From Bryobacterales bacterium (GTDB taxonomy: Bacteria; Acidobacteriota; Terriglobia; Bryobacterales; Bryobacteraceae): DNA of 64,000 nt. Positions 16,718-25,157 of this stretch are shown piece after piece. Within the stretch, counting starts at the first letter, position 1; each line of letters opens with the position of its first letter. The DNA lies in the NCBI GenBank assembly GCA_020851555.1, contig JADZCM010000001.1, forward strand, positions 124,001 to 188,000, given 5' to 3'. The notes beneath the pieces were generated by a model that saw nothing but the letters and a program-made list of their open reading frames with translations, had not been told where the DNA came from and did not search any database. The translations under genes were made by a program, and so were the position numbers.

Positions 16718-18283
16718 TTATTGCTCCAACAGCACGCCTCCCCAAACCGCCAGTTCGCGAACCGCCAACTCCGTCCACTGGCCCGTCCTGTTGAGCGTAA
16801 GTTCCACGGCGGCGGCGCCCGGCTGGTGCAGCCACGCCCGCTTGAAAGACCCGTTCACGCGCAGGGTGATGGCCTCGGCCGGGAAGCCGGAGTAGTTGAG
16901 CAACTGAATCAGCACAGGACCGCTGGGACCGCCCGTGCCGGCGTAGACGAGCACCGACGGGACATTAAACGCCGAGACGCCCATCTGCTCGGTCGAAAGC
17001 AGGTCCAGCAGGTCCCGGGCCACCTCTTCCGGGTCAGGCGGATCGTCTCTGTAGACCACCACGCGTCCCTTCGCCAGCGGGAGTTCGACGTAGGGTTGAT
17101 CCTTGGAAGCAACGCCCCAGGATGGGCCCGCCACTACCAATCCCCCCTGCCCGGCGAAGTTCCCGAGAAGGGCGCGCTCCTCGCTGGTGGGCGCAGAGAG
17201 GTCCGCCGCAAGCAGGGCCTGGAGGCCGGCCAGCGCCTCCCGGTCAAGCCGCGGACGGAGGATGACCCGGTATGGGATCTGCCGGCGGGCCGCAAGGTTC
17301 AGATACTCGTTGCTGGCATCCGGAGAGGGACCCGCGGGGTCCACGACGATCCCCAGCTTCCCGTAGGGTGTGAAGCTCCGCCACTCGGCGTGCTCGGCGG
17401 CGAACTTGAGGCAGGCCGCCAGGCGCTCCCACTTCGCCAGGGCTTCGGGCGCTTTCCGGAGCCACGCGGCACGCCACTGGTCGTCGGGTGCGATGATCCA
17501 GCGCCCCCCAGCCACGGCAGCCTCCGCGGCGCACCTGAGGAAGCCGGTCGCGGCGCCGTCCCGCGGCTCGGAGCTGATCCAGACCGGACGCCCGGGGGCC
17601 GCGGCTCGGAGATACCGGACCAGCCAGATGTTCGAATCGATCCATGAATCGGCGGAGGGGCCGGAACGGATGCCCATGTCGGCCAGGTTCCTGGCTCCCG
17701 GCCAGACCCCCTGCACAATCGCAACGGCTGAGCTTGAGGCGAACGCCTCTGCCGGCGTCCCGGCGACGGTGAGGACGAGGGCCGCGCTTCCGGCCGAACG
17801 AAGGGCGTTCGCCACTTGTGCCGTCAGCGCTGCCCCACCCTCCGGGCCGCCGTCTACCATCAGACCGTCGAGACCGGCCTCTATCGCCGGAGGAACGAAG
17901 CGCGCTGGGCTCGCGCCGGCGTAGACCAGCCCCAGCACGGCAATTCCTTTTTCGCGGGCGCGCCGGGCGTATGCGCCCACGAGCGCATGCTGTTTCTCTT
18001 CGACGGAGGGCTCGCCCCCCGAACTCCAGGTAACCAGCAGGCAGTTCACCGGCGAACCGGCCAGCAGATCGAGGGTCTCCGGTTCATACCAGCGGGCCAG
18101 CGCCTCGCGGACGGCAGAATCCTGCGGCAGCGTGCCGTCGAGCGTTCTCCGGGCCACCTCCAACGGGCCGCCCTGCCAGCGGATGGGGACCCAGGACTCA
18201 GGGCCTCCCGCCGGCGCCCCGAAGGCGGCGGAAAGAGCGATGCACCCGAGAGCCAAAGCTGGCCAGCGGCTGGCTCCGATCAA
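16718..18283 (-). CDS. Exported protein of unknown function, possible glycosidase-like barrel
   Basis: 521 residues with a signal peptide (about 1-22, LALGCIALSAAFGAPAG). The start is a TTG with GGAGG five bases upstream; the nearby ATG at 18288 runs into a stop at once. The central part alternates beta and alpha segments (GIAVLGLVYAG, AGLDGLMVDGGPEGG, GRWIIAPDDQWRAAWLR) as in a TIM barrel, then a segment like a glutamine-amidotransferase or beta-galactosidase trimerisation fold (LLGNFAGQGGLVVAGPSWG), then a beta-rich end. I do not recognise the family. No catalytic residues can be named. It sits between the exported RidA and DUF362 genes. Confidence 0.75.
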   Translation of the reverse strand: MIGASRWPALALGCIALSAAFGAPAGGPESWVPIRWQGGPLEVARRTLDGTLPQDSAVREALARWYEPETLDLLAGSPVNCLLVTWSSGGEPSVEEKQHALVGAYARRAREKGIAVLGLVYAGASPARFVPPAIEAGLDGLMVDGGPEGGAALTAQVANALRSAGSAALVLTVAGTPAEAFASSSAVAIVQGVWPGARNLADMGIRSGPSADSWIDSNIWLVRYLRAAAPGRPVWISSEPRDGAATGFLRCAAEAAVAGGRWIIAPDDQWRAAWLRKAPEALAKWERLAACLKFAAEHAEWRSFTPYGKLGIVVDPAGPSPDASNEYLNLAARRQIPYRVILRPRLDREALAGLQALLAADLSAPTSEERALLGNFAGQGGLVVAGPSWGVASKDQPYVELPLAKGRVVVYRDDPPDPEEVARDLLDLLSTEQMGVSAFNVPSVLVYAGTGGPSGPVLIQLLNYSGFPAEAITLRVNGSFKRAWLHQPGAAAVELTLNRTGQWTELAVRELAVWGGVLLEQ

Positions 18284-18341
18284 ATCATCCTCCGGACGGC
18301 GGCTTCGCGCCGGCGCCGCGAGCCGCTGGAAGTTGCACGTT

Positions 18342-18803
18342 TCAGATGTACGCGATCACGTCGATTTCGACGAGCGAATCGCCCGGAATGCCGCCGGCCG
18401 CCGCTATGGTCGTGCGCACGGGCGGTTCCGCCCCGAAGCGTCCCTGGAACACCTCGTTCATCCCCTGGTAGTCCTTAAGATCATTCAGGTAAACATTGCA
18501 CTTCAGGACTTTCTCCATGGATGAGCCTGCCAGTTCCAGGTTCTTCTGAACCTGGTCCAGCACGGTCTTGGTGTGAGCCTTGATGTCTCCCGGGTAGTGC
18601 GCGCCGACTCCCGCGATAAACACGAGGTTGCCGTACGAAACCACGCTGTTGAAAAGCGGCGGTTTGGCCGGAGGTCTGGCGCCGGCCGGCCGGTGAACCG
18701 TCTTGACCGGCTTGTCCTGCGCGGCGGCAGGCGCCACTGCGGCCACCGCGGCGGCGGCCGCCCCCCTCTTGAAAAACTTGCGGCGATTGGTCGTTGCTTT
18801 CAT
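18342..18803 (-). CDS. RidA-family protein with TAT signal peptide
   Basis: 153 residues. RidA (YjgF/UK114) enzymes hydrolyse reactive enamine/imine intermediates; the core here includes NLVFIAGVGAHYPGD, VLKCNVYLNDLKDY and PPVRTTIAAAG with the conserved Arg that binds carboxylates. Unlike cytoplasmic RidA, it has a 28-residue extension NRRKFFKRGAAAAAVAAVA, a twin-arginine signal, so the mature protein should act outside the cytoplasm. The ATG at 18803 has GGGAGG about nine bases upstream. First gene of the three-gene exported set. Confidence 0.88.
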   Translation of the reverse strand: MKATTNRRKFFKRGAAAAAVAAVAPAAAQDKPVKTVHRPAGARPPAKPPLFNSVVSYGNLVFIAGVGAHYPGDIKAHTKTVLDQVQKNLELAGSSMEKVLKCNVYLNDLKDYQGMNEVFQGRFGAEPPVRTTIAAAGGIPGDSLVEIDVIAYI

Positions 18804-18865
18804 CTCCTGGGTCCTCCCGGTTTGAAGTCAGAACACGATCATGCCATAGATGAAACCGCCCGTGA

Positions 18866-19198
18866 GAACAGCCCTCCCGGGGGCCGCGCCGGCCGGCGGA
18901 AGGAGCGCTGATCCAGGCTATCGCCCGGTCGCGCGCGGCCGGGAAGAGCGACGCCGAACTGGCGGCGGCGCGTGATTTCCAGCGCCGCGCGCAATTCTAC
19001 ATCGACTATGTGGAGGCCGAGAATTCCATGGGCTTCCCCGCATCCGCGGAGGCTCTGCGCATATTGACCGACGCTCTGGATTTCGTGCGCAAGGGGCAAC
19101 TCGTACTGCGGGGAGTCCCAGCCGGCCGGGAACGGCCTCTCTCGCCCGAGGCGCGGCTCCGGAACGCCGGAACGCCCCCGAACCGGCAGGGCAAGTGA
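18866..19198 (+). pseudogene. C-terminal remnant of ammonia-forming cytochrome c nitrite reductase (nrfA-like)
   Basis: The frame from 18866 to the TGA ending at 19198 resembles the last 80 or so residues of NrfA: AELAAARDFQRRAQFYIDYV followed by EAENSMGF and ALRILTDALDFVRKGQL. In NrfA the text continues ENSMGFH with a haem-ligand His; here it is ENSMGFP. Nothing upstream codes for the CxxCH haem sites, and the frame is closed by TGA at 18863 and 18851. I therefore read it as a truncated relic rather than a gene. It lies between RidA and MerR genes on the plus strand. Its last 25 residues (after GQLVLR) match nothing I know. Confidence 0.6.
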
Positions 19199-19279
19199 GC
19201 GGCCGCGCCGCCGGACGGCGCGAGGCGGTTGACGTGGCCGGCGGGTTCCCGTAGGATGGCGGTAGTCCCTCTGGTTCCG

Positions 19280-19666
19280 ATGTCCGCCGACATGCTGGAC
19301 ACAGCTCCGCCGCCGATCCCCGACAAGCTCTACTTCCGCGTCGGCGAAACGAGCCGTCTGGTGGGTGTCGCGCCATACGTGCTGCGGTTCTGGGAGACCG
19401 AGTTTCCGCTGCTGCACCCGAAGAAATCAGGGCGTGGCCACAGGCTGTATCGCCGCAGGGACGTCGAGCTGTTTCTACAGATCAAGCACTTACTTTACGA
19501 GAAGCGGTTCACCATTGAGGGCGCAAGGCAGGCTCTGAAGTCACGCTCCAAACCGTCTGCACGGCCGGCCGGGAAGGGCGCGAGCCAGGGCCGGTTGTTC
19601 CCAGAGGCGGCCGGAATGGCGGAAGTGCGCGCGGAACTGATGGAGATCCTGAAGCTGCTGAGGTAG
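19280..19666 (+). CDS. MerR-family transcriptional regulator
   Basis: 128 residues. Winged helix-turn-helix of the MerR type: YFRVGETSRLVGVAPYVLRF, then WETEFPLLHPKKSGRGHRLY and RRRDVELFLQIKHLLYEKRF. The C-terminal half is short and carries no obvious effector domain, so it is of the small MerR class seen next to housekeeping genes in acidobacteria. Start uncertain: ATG at 19280 fits the family best, ATG at 19256 is preceded by AGG at too small a distance. A weak hairpin GGAAG/CTTCC at 19669-19682 separates it from convergent rnc. It lies immediately after the nrfA relic. Confidence 0.85.
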   Translation: MSADMLDTAPPPIPDKLYFRVGETSRLVGVAPYVLRFWETEFPLLHPKKSGRGHRLYRRRDVELFLQIKHLLYEKRFTIEGARQALKSRSKPSARPAGKGASQGRLFPEAAGMAEVRAELMEILKLLR

Positions 19667-19690
19667 GCGGAAGGGGGCTTCCCAGCCTTA

Positions 19691-20446
19691 TTACGGCCCG
19701 CTTGCGCCGCCCCGGTCCGAGGGGTCTCCCGCACCGCCGGAGGCAGCCAACTTGGTCAGGAGCAGTTCGGCCGCCTTCTGGCCGGCGGCCTTCTTGGTGC
19801 GGGCCTCGGCCTGCATGACCCAGTCCGGCCCCAAAAGCACCTCCACGACGAAGGTCTTGGCATGCTCCGGTCCGGTCTCTCCGACCACCAGGTAGCGCGG
19901 CAGGGGAAGGCCGCGGGCCTGCGCCAGTTCCTGGAGCGCGCTCTTGAAGTTGGTCAGCGGGCCGTCGCCGGCTTCCGGCTCTGAGCGCAGGCCTCCCAGC
20001 ACGTGCTTTGACACGAAGGTCCGCGCCGCATCCAGGCCTGCGTCCAGGTAGATGGCTCCAATGACCGCCTCCAGCGCGTCGGCCAGCAGGGCTTTCTTGG
20101 CGCGCCCTCCGGTGAGTTCCTCGCCTCTCCCCAGCAGAAGGTGCGCGCCGAGGTCCAGGGCGCGCGCCGCCTCCGCCAGGTGTACCGCGCTGACGTAATG
20201 CGCCTTGAGCTTGGAGAGGCGCCCTTCGGAGAGGTCCGGGTAACGGAGGAACAGGAGTTCGCTCACGAGCAGTCCGAGCACGGAGTCCCCGAGAAACTCC
20301 AGCAGTTCGTTGTGGGCCTGCGGCGATTCCCCGGCGGCGGACTTCTCGTAAGCGCAGGATTTATGGGTGAGGGCGCGGCGCAGGAGGCTGGGGTCGCGAA
20401 AGGAACACCCGATCGCGCGCTCGACGGCTTCCCGCTCCGCGCTCAT
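19691..20446 (-). CDS. rnc: Ribonuclease III
   Basis: 251 residues. The endonuclease domain has the RNase III signature NELLEFLGDSVLGLLV (about 46-61) with the acidic catalytic residues, and the second acidic site in LLADALEAVIGAIYLDAG. The double-stranded RNA binding domain follows (NFKSALQELAQARGLPLPRY, then ARTKKAAGQKAAELLLTKL). It processes rRNA precursors and other duplex RNA. Length is usual, with a slightly longer Gly-rich tail. Last gene of a minus-strand set with two TPR protein genes upstream (26-bp gap). Confidence 0.96.
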   Translation of the reverse strand: MSAEREAVERAIGCSFRDPSLLRRALTHKSCAYEKSAAGESPQAHNELLEFLGDSVLGLLVSELLFLRYPDLSEGRLSKLKAHYVSAVHLAEAARALDLGAHLLLGRGEELTGGRAKKALLADALEAVIGAIYLDAGLDAARTFVSKHVLGGLRSEPEAGDGPLTNFKSALQELAQARGLPLPRYLVVGETGPEHAKTFVVEVLLGPDWVMQAEARTKKAAGQKAAELLLTKLAASGGAGDPSDRGGASGP

Positions 20447-20472
20447 TTTGATCCGGGAGGGAGTCCGTACGG

Positions 20473-21297
20473 CTACGGAGCCGGCGCCGCGCCCTTCTGC
20501 TTAAGCTGGACGGCGCGGTCCCGCTCGGCCTGCGCAATCTTCTTTACCTGCGGATTCAAGTCCGAGGCGGCCAGGACCTTGTCGAGCGTCGCGATGGCGT
20601 CGTCGTACTTGCCGGCGCGGTTGTAGGTCGCAGCCAGACGCACGTAGGTCGAGGGCTCAGGCTCGGTCGAAAGCGACAGCACGGTCTTGTACTCCTCGAT
20701 GGCCTTGTCGTTCTGGTTGCGGGCCCAGGCGGCCATGGCGAAGGACTCGTGCGCCTGGGCGGCGAAGTCCTTCTTGGCCATCTCCCATTGCTCGTCGGTC
20801 AGGCCGGGATTGGGCTTGGGCGCGGTCTTGAGGATCTCCAGGGCCTTGTTGGCGTAGCCTTCAGCCACTTTCAGTTTCTCCTCACGGTCCAGGTCGTGCT
20901 CCCGGGTCCTCTGCGCGATCGCCCCGGCGAGCAACAGCATGGCCTGATAGTGCTCCTTGTCGGCTTCCAGGGCGCGCTCCGCGTAAACGATCATCCGGTC
21001 GGCGTCGCCCTTCTGCTGGTAGGACACGGCAGCAAAAAAGAGCGCCAGCGGTTTGAATTCGGAATCGGAGAATTTTTGAACCAGTTCATTGCTGGCCTTA
21101 ATCCTGCTGTCCGGATCCTGCGCCTGGAGGATCGCCATGACCGCCTGGGCTTCCGGCTGCGACTTAACCTGCGGCTGCTTGGCAACCGGGGAGCCGGCGG
21201 GGGCGGCCTGGCCTCCGGCAGGCTGAGCCTGGCCCAAGGCCAGCCCGGCTGCGCAAGCCAGCACAATCGCCCCGCGGAAAACAAATCGGTAATTCAT
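20473..21297 (-). CDS. Exported tetratricopeptide-repeat protein
   Basis: 274 residues. Signal peptide (about 1-22, AIVLACAAGLALGQ), then a short Pro/Ala/Gln-rich linker, then several TPR-like helical pairs (LALFFAAVSYQQKGDADRMI, ALEADKEHYQAMLLLAGAIA, YVRLAATYNRAGKYDDAIAT LDK). TPR arrays are protein-binding scaffolds; partner unknown. The ATG at 21297 has AAGGAG seven bases upstream, with the same GGATAAGGAG leader word seen before the TonB receptor gene. It lies 60 bp downstream of the second TPR gene and 26 bp upstream of rnc, likely one transcript. Confidence 0.85.
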   Translation of the reverse strand: MNYRFVFRGAIVLACAAGLALGQAQPAGGQAAPAGSPVAKQPQVKSQPEAQAVMAILQAQDPDSRIKASNELVQKFSDSEFKPLALFFAAVSYQQKGDADRMIVYAERALEADKEHYQAMLLLAGAIAQRTREHDLDREEKLKVAEGYANKALEILKTAPKPNPGLTDEQWEMAKKDFAAQAHESFAMAAWARNQNDKAIEEYKTVLSLSTEPEPSTYVRLAATYNRAGKYDDAIATLDKVLAASDLNPQVKKIAQAERDRAVQLKQKGAAPAP

Positions 21298-21357
21298 TGG
21301 GAACTCCTTATCCTAGGTATGGCACTCAACTTCTTTGACGCGCTGGGGCAAGCCCAG

Positions 21358-22845
21358 TTACTGTCTTCTAAACCCTTCCTTGAGTCCCTTGCTCGCGGCC
21401 TCTCGGACCGCGGCAGGCGCGCCCTCCACCCTCAGCACGGACTCATAGTGACTGGCGGCGCTCTCCGACTCACCCGCCAGATCGGCCAATCGCCCGAGGT
21501 AGAGGTGGCTGTAGGCCTCCGTCTGGGGATCGGGAGACGATTGTAACACCTTGAGGAACAGCTTTTCAGCGGTCTCGGGGTCTTTTTCCAGCGCTGCGAT
21601 GCGGGCCAGTCCGTAGTAGGCCCTGGCCTCGATGGGGCGCTCCTGCGTTTCCGTCAGCAGGCCGAGTAACACTTCTTTGGCCTTCGGGTACTGCCGCCCG
21701 GCGTACAGCCGTTCGGCCTCGTCCAGCGCTTTTTCCGCCGCGGACGGCTGCGGTTCCACCCGCCTGGGCCCGGGCTTGGCCTTCCGGACGGGCCGCACGG
21801 AGGAAAACTCCACATTCTCAAGCCGGCGTTCCTCTTTACGGAAATCGATCGAGGAGATAAGTTCCGGATAGTACAGGCGAATGCCCGTGTCCTGGGCCTC
21901 GAAGCGCGCCAGTTGCTCGGCGAAGTGGGGGGTGAGGACAAAGCCCTCTCCCAGAGCCTGGTCGACCAGCGCCTGCTTTCGCGCAGGCGGGCCCGGCTGC
22001 AACCGGCTCTCCACGGCCTTGATGAGCGATTCGTTCGCCAGCATCAGGAAATCGTCTTTGAAAGCTTCGTCCAGGTACGGCGCGCCCAGCGCATAATCGC
22101 CGACCGCCTTCTTCGCCAGCAGCGCCTCGGAGTGGCGGGTGGCCAGGGGGTCGAGCAGAAAGTGCAGGTAGGCGTGCCGCACGTCGTCGGTCTGCGGTTC
22201 AGGCGAAGGAGTGACCACCACGAAAGACTCGTTGGCGTAGCTCCGGGTGTGGATCTGGTGCGGCGCCGCCAGCAGGTCCACGTAGACCTGGAAGCGCCAG
22301 CCCCGGATGCCGCCCGCCTCGGTGCGGAGATAGCCGCTGACCTGGGCCACCGCCTGCGTAACGGGGGCATGATAGCGCGCGATGACGGCGTCGATGTCGG
22401 GCTGGGCCTTCTTCCAGAGAGACTCGATGCCTGCCTCGCGGTAGAAGCGCGCGAGAAGCGGCTGGAAGCCATCGAGCGCGGCCACGTCGGGCGGCAGTTC
22501 GTTCCGCTTGAGGCGGAGAGTAAAAGCCGGAGGATCGCCCGCGATCAGGCCGAAGGAGATGTACTGGCTCAGCTCCGCAGTCCAATCCCGCTGCCGGTGG
22601 GATTCGAAGAACTCCTTCAACTCCGGGAGACACGGGATCTTCCTGGCCGCCAGTTCCCGGCGCACGGCCTCACGCAGGGGGTGGTTGGACGACGATTCGA
22701 GGTCCGCGTCGTAGCCGGCGGCATTGATGGCGGCCAAAACGGTGAAAAGAGCCGGGCTGGCGTCGAGTTGCCCCTGTTCCGCCGGGCGGCACGGCGCGGC
22801 GCAGAGGGCGAGCCCGATCACGGCCGTCAGAAAACGAACGGGCAA
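21358..22845 (-). CDS. Exported protein with C-terminal TPR repeats
   Basis: 495 residues from a TTG at 22845 preceded by AGGA; the reading frame is open further upstream but that part overlaps the divergent isomerase gene, and a signal peptide begins exactly here (LPVRFLTAVIGLALCAAPCR). The middle part (about 100-350) is of unknown fold, with SYANESFVVVTPSPEPQTDD and HFLLDPLATRHSEALLAKK suggesting a peptidase-like or DUF domain without visible metal motif. From about residue 385 come TPR repeats (ALDEAERLYAGRQYPKAKEV, AYYGLARIAALEKDPETAEK, YLGRLADLAGESESAASHYE). Probably periplasmic. First gene of the TPR-TPR-rnc set. Confidence 0.8.
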   Translation of the reverse strand: MPVRFLTAVIGLALCAAPCRPAEQGQLDASPALFTVLAAINAAGYDADLESSSNHPLREAVRRELAARKIPCLPELKEFFESHRQRDWTAELSQYISFGLIAGDPPAFTLRLKRNELPPDVAALDGFQPLLARFYREAGIESLWKKAQPDIDAVIARYHAPVTQAVAQVSGYLRTEAGGIRGWRFQVYVDLLAAPHQIHTRSYANESFVVVTPSPEPQTDDVRHAYLHFLLDPLATRHSEALLAKKAVGDYALGAPYLDEAFKDDFLMLANESLIKAVESRLQPGPPARKQALVDQALGEGFVLTPHFAEQLARFEAQDTGIRLYYPELISSIDFRKEERRLENVEFSSVRPVRKAKPGPRRVEPQPSAAEKALDEAERLYAGRQYPKAKEVLLGLLTETQERPIEARAYYGLARIAALEKDPETAEKLFLKVLQSSPDPQTEAYSHLYLGRLADLAGESESAASHYESVLRVEGAPAAVREAASKGLKEGFRRQ

Positions 22846-22866
22846 AATTGGTCCTGCACTCTCTAA

Positions 22867-22874
22867 ACTATAGT
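22867..22874. promoter_or_regulatory. Palindromic -10 box shared by two divergent genes
   Basis: ACTATAGT reads the same on both strands and offers TATAGT (22869-22874) to the isomerase gene and TATAGT (complement of 22867-22872) to the TPR gene. A partial -35 (TTGGTC, 22848-22853) serves the plus strand with a short 15-nt spacer. Symmetric -10 elements are known to drive divergent transcription. Confidence 0.45.
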
Positions 22875-22893
22875 GTAGCTCAGGGAGAGATCC

Positions 22894-23652
22894 ATGCGGC
22901 TCGGAGCAGTCACCTACAACGTCCTCAAGGATTGGGACATCGAGAAGATCATCACGACGCTCGGCGATCTCGGGTACGAAGCCGTGGAACTCCGCACCAC
23001 GCACAAGCACGGCGTCGAGCCCTCCATGGGTAAGGAGGACCGCCTGCGGGTGCGGAGGCGCTTCGAGGCCGGCAAGGTCCGCCTGCTGAGCTACGGCACG
23101 GTGTGCGAGTTTCATTCACCCGACGCCGGGGAGCGGGCCCGGCAGACGGCTCTGGCGAAGGACTTCGTGGTTCTGGCTCACGATACGGGCGCACTCGGGG
23201 TGAAGGTCCGGCCCAACGGGTTGCCCAAGGAGGTCCCGCGCGAGACCACCATCGCCAACATCGGCGCCTGCCTGCGCGAGGTGGCGGAGTTCGGCGCGGG
23301 ATACGGCGTCGAAATCTGGATGGAGGTGCATGGCGCGGAGACGCAAATCCCGTCCGTGTCCGCCGCGATTCTGAAGGCCGCCGACCACCCGAACGCCGGG
23401 GCCTGCTGGAACAGCAACCCGACGGACGTAGTGAACGGCTCCGTGAAATCGAGCTTCGAGCTGTTGCGCCGGCACATCAAGAATGTCCACATCACGGAAC
23501 TGGCCGATCCGAAGTACCCTTGGCGCGAGCTGTTCACGCTCCTCAAAAGCTCGGGCTACGACCGCTACACCCTGTGCGAGGTGCAGGAAAGCCCGGAACC
23601 CGAACGCTTCCTGCGGTACTACAAGGCGCTGTGGAACGAGTTAGTCCGCTGA
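22894..23652 (+). CDS. Sugar phosphate isomerase/epimerase (xylose-isomerase-like TIM barrel)
   Basis: 252 residues of the AP-endonuclease-2/xylose-isomerase-like TIM-barrel family. Barrel strands and metal-site words are visible: GAVTYNVLKDWDIEKII at the start, LGYEAVELRTTHKHG, GVEIWMEVHGAETQIP (Glu ligand), ACWNSNPTDV and IKNVHITELADPKYPW. No signal peptide, so cytoplasmic. Substrate cannot be told from sequence. The ATG at 22894 follows AGGGAGA. Its last 126 bp occur a second time at 29433-29558. It is followed by the XdhC gene on the same strand. Confidence 0.85.
   Translation: MRLGAVTYNVLKDWDIEKIITTLGDLGYEAVELRTTHKHGVEPSMGKEDRLRVRRRFEAGKVRLLSYGTVCEFHSPDAGERARQTALAKDFVVLAHDTGALGVKVRPNGLPKEVPRETTIANIGACLREVAEFGAGYGVEIWMEVHGAETQIPSVSAAILKAADHPNAGACWNSNPTDVVNGSVKSSFELLRRHIKNVHITELADPKYPWRELFTLLKSSGYDRYTLCEVQESPEPERFLRYYKALWNELVR
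23527..23652 (+). repeat. 126-bp repeat, intact copy (3' end of isomerase gene)
   Basis: The last 41 codons and stop of the isomerase gene. The same 126 bp recur at 29433-29558 in the same orientation with eight substitutions and no gaps. This copy is in frame with a whole gene and is taken as the parent. Confidence 0.9.
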
Positions 23653-23713
23653 AGGAGGGCGCTCCGAGCGGCGGCGTATTCGCCAGTTAGGCCAACCGGT
23701 ACAGATCGTAATC

Positions 23714-23719
23714 TACAAT
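23714..23719 (+). promoter_or_regulatory. -10-like box TACAAT directly before the XdhC gene
   Basis: TACAAT ends eight bases before the ATG at 23728, so transcription would begin about at the start codon (leaderless mRNA). No -35 at normal distance and no properly spaced ribosome site (AGGG abuts the ATG). Confidence 0.4.
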
Positions 23720-23727
23720 GTGTAGGG

Positions 23728-24564
23728 ATGGACGTCTACAGTGAGATTGTGCGGCTGCGGCGCGAAGGCCACAGATCCGCGCTGGCTACGATTGTCGCCT
23801 CCAGCGGATCCATTCCCGGCTATTTGGGGGCCAAGCTTCTGGTCCGCGAGGACGGATCGATCGCCGGCACGATCGGCGGCGGCTGCATCGAAGCCCAGGT
23901 CATCACCGCCGCCCGCGAGGTGCTCGAAACCGGGCGGGCCAGGCGCCTGACTTTTGACCTGAGCGGTCCGCAGATCGAGGAGAGCGGGCTGATCTGCGGC
24001 GGAGAAATGGAGGTTTTTCTGGAGCCGGTGTTCCCCCAGCCAGAGGCATTCATTTTCGGCGCGGGCCATATCTCCCGGAGTCTGTCCAAGATCGCCAGCC
24101 TGGCCGGGTTCGAAACCGTGATTGTCGACGACCGCGAGTCGTTCGCCAGCCGTGAGCGGTTCCCGGAAGCGGCCCGGATTCACACCGCTCCTTATGAGGA
24201 GATATTTCCGAAGCTCGGCATCAACGCGTTCAGCTATCTCCTCATCGCCACCAGGGGGCACAAGGACGACCTGCGGGTGCTCAGGCTGGCCGCCGCCGGG
24301 CCGGCCCGGTACGTTGCCATGATCGGCAGCCGGCGGAAAGTGGCGGAGATGGCCAGCCTGCTTGAGAAGGAAGGCCTCCCCGCAGCCGCGCTCGATCGCA
24401 TCTACGCCCCGATGGGACTGGACATCGGAGCGGTCACGCCCGAGGAGATCGCCGTCTCGGTGGTGGCCGAAATGATCGCGGTTCGCAGAAACGCGGCCTC
24501 GGGCTGGCGGGCGCTGTCCATGTCGGTGTCCAAAGGTGGAAGGCAGTCGGGGCCCCCGGGATGA
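23728..24564 (+). CDS. XdhC/CoxI-family molybdenum cofactor maturation protein
   Basis: 278 residues. N-terminal XdhC domain with SGSIPGYLGAKLLV and GTIGGGCIEAQV; C-terminal Rossmann domain with FIFGAGHISRSLSKIASLAG and VIVDDRE, then AMIGSRRK and PMGLDIGAVTPEEIAVSVVA. Such proteins bind and sulfurate the molybdenum cofactor and hand it to xanthine-dehydrogenase-like enzymes; they are not subunits of the final enzyme. Its stop overlaps the start of the MocA-like gene (ATGA), and the structural genes of a molybdoenzyme follow. This is the first gene of the cluster and 75 bp downstream of the isomerase gene. Confidence 0.92.
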   Translation: MDVYSEIVRLRREGHRSALATIVASSGSIPGYLGAKLLVREDGSIAGTIGGGCIEAQVITAAREVLETGRARRLTFDLSGPQIEESGLICGGEMEVFLEPVFPQPEAFIFGAGHISRSLSKIASLAGFETVIVDDRESFASRERFPEAARIHTAPYEEIFPKLGINAFSYLLIATRGHKDDLRVLRLAAAGPARYVAMIGSRRKVAEMASLLEKEGLPAAALDRIYAPMGLDIGAVTPEEIAVSVVAEMIAVRRNAASGWRALSMSVSKGGRQSGPPG

Positions 24565-25157
24565 GCATTGCCGGCATCATCCTGGCCGCGGGCGGGTCCC
24601 GCCGGATGGGGACGCCCAAGCCCTTACTGGAACTGAACGGGGAGACCTTCCTGGACCGGCTGATTCTGACGCTGGGAGCCACCTGCGCTCCCGTGATCGT
24701 CGTCCTGGGCTGCGGCGCGCCGGCCATCCGGGCTGGGTTGCGGCATGCGGACCTCGCCACAATCCTTGTGAACCCCGACTATTCGCGCGGCCAGTTGAGT
24801 TCCCTGCAATGCGGGATGGAAGCAATCCCGCCCTCGGCCGAAGGGGTGATGTTCACCCCCGTGGACCAACCCGCCGTGCGGCCCTCGACGGTCGCGCACC
24901 TGGCGCGGGCGTTCCAGCGACGCGCGCCGGAGCAGTTGCTCGTGGTGCCGCGCTGCCAGGGCCGGCACGGCCATCCCGTGTGCGCGGCGCGGGAACTGAT
25001 CTCTGAATTCCTCGCCCTCCCCCCGGAGTCCCAGGCGCGCGAAGTGGTCCGGCGTCACAGGGACCATACCCTTTACCTCGACGTCGACGACGCCGGAACC
25101 ATCCTGGACGTAGACGATCCGGAGTCGTACCAGCGTCTCAGGAACGCGGAGTCCTGA
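24561..25157 (+). CDS. mocA: Molybdenum cofactor nucleotidyltransferase (MocA-like)
   Basis: 198 residues. The nucleotide-binding signature LAAGGSRRMGTPKPLLEL stands at the N-terminus, followed by TPVDQPAVRPSTVAHL and the C-terminal DVDDAGTILDVDDPESYQRL. The family transfers CMP (MocA) or GMP (MobA) to molybdopterin; next to an XdhC and a xanthine-oxidase-type enzyme the cytidylyltransferase role is the better guess. Cytoplasmic. Translationally coupled to XdhC through ATGA overlap. After it comes a gap of almost 400 bp before the enzyme subunit genes. Confidence 0.88.
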   Translation: MSIAGIILAAGGSRRMGTPKPLLELNGETFLDRLILTLGATCAPVIVVLGCGAPAIRAGLRHADLATILVNPDYSRGQLSSLQCGMEAIPPSAEGVMFTPVDQPAVRPSTVAHLARAFQRRAPEQLLVVPRCQGRHGHPVCAARELISEFLALPPESQAREVVRRHRDHTLYLDVDDAGTILDVDDPESYQRLRNAES

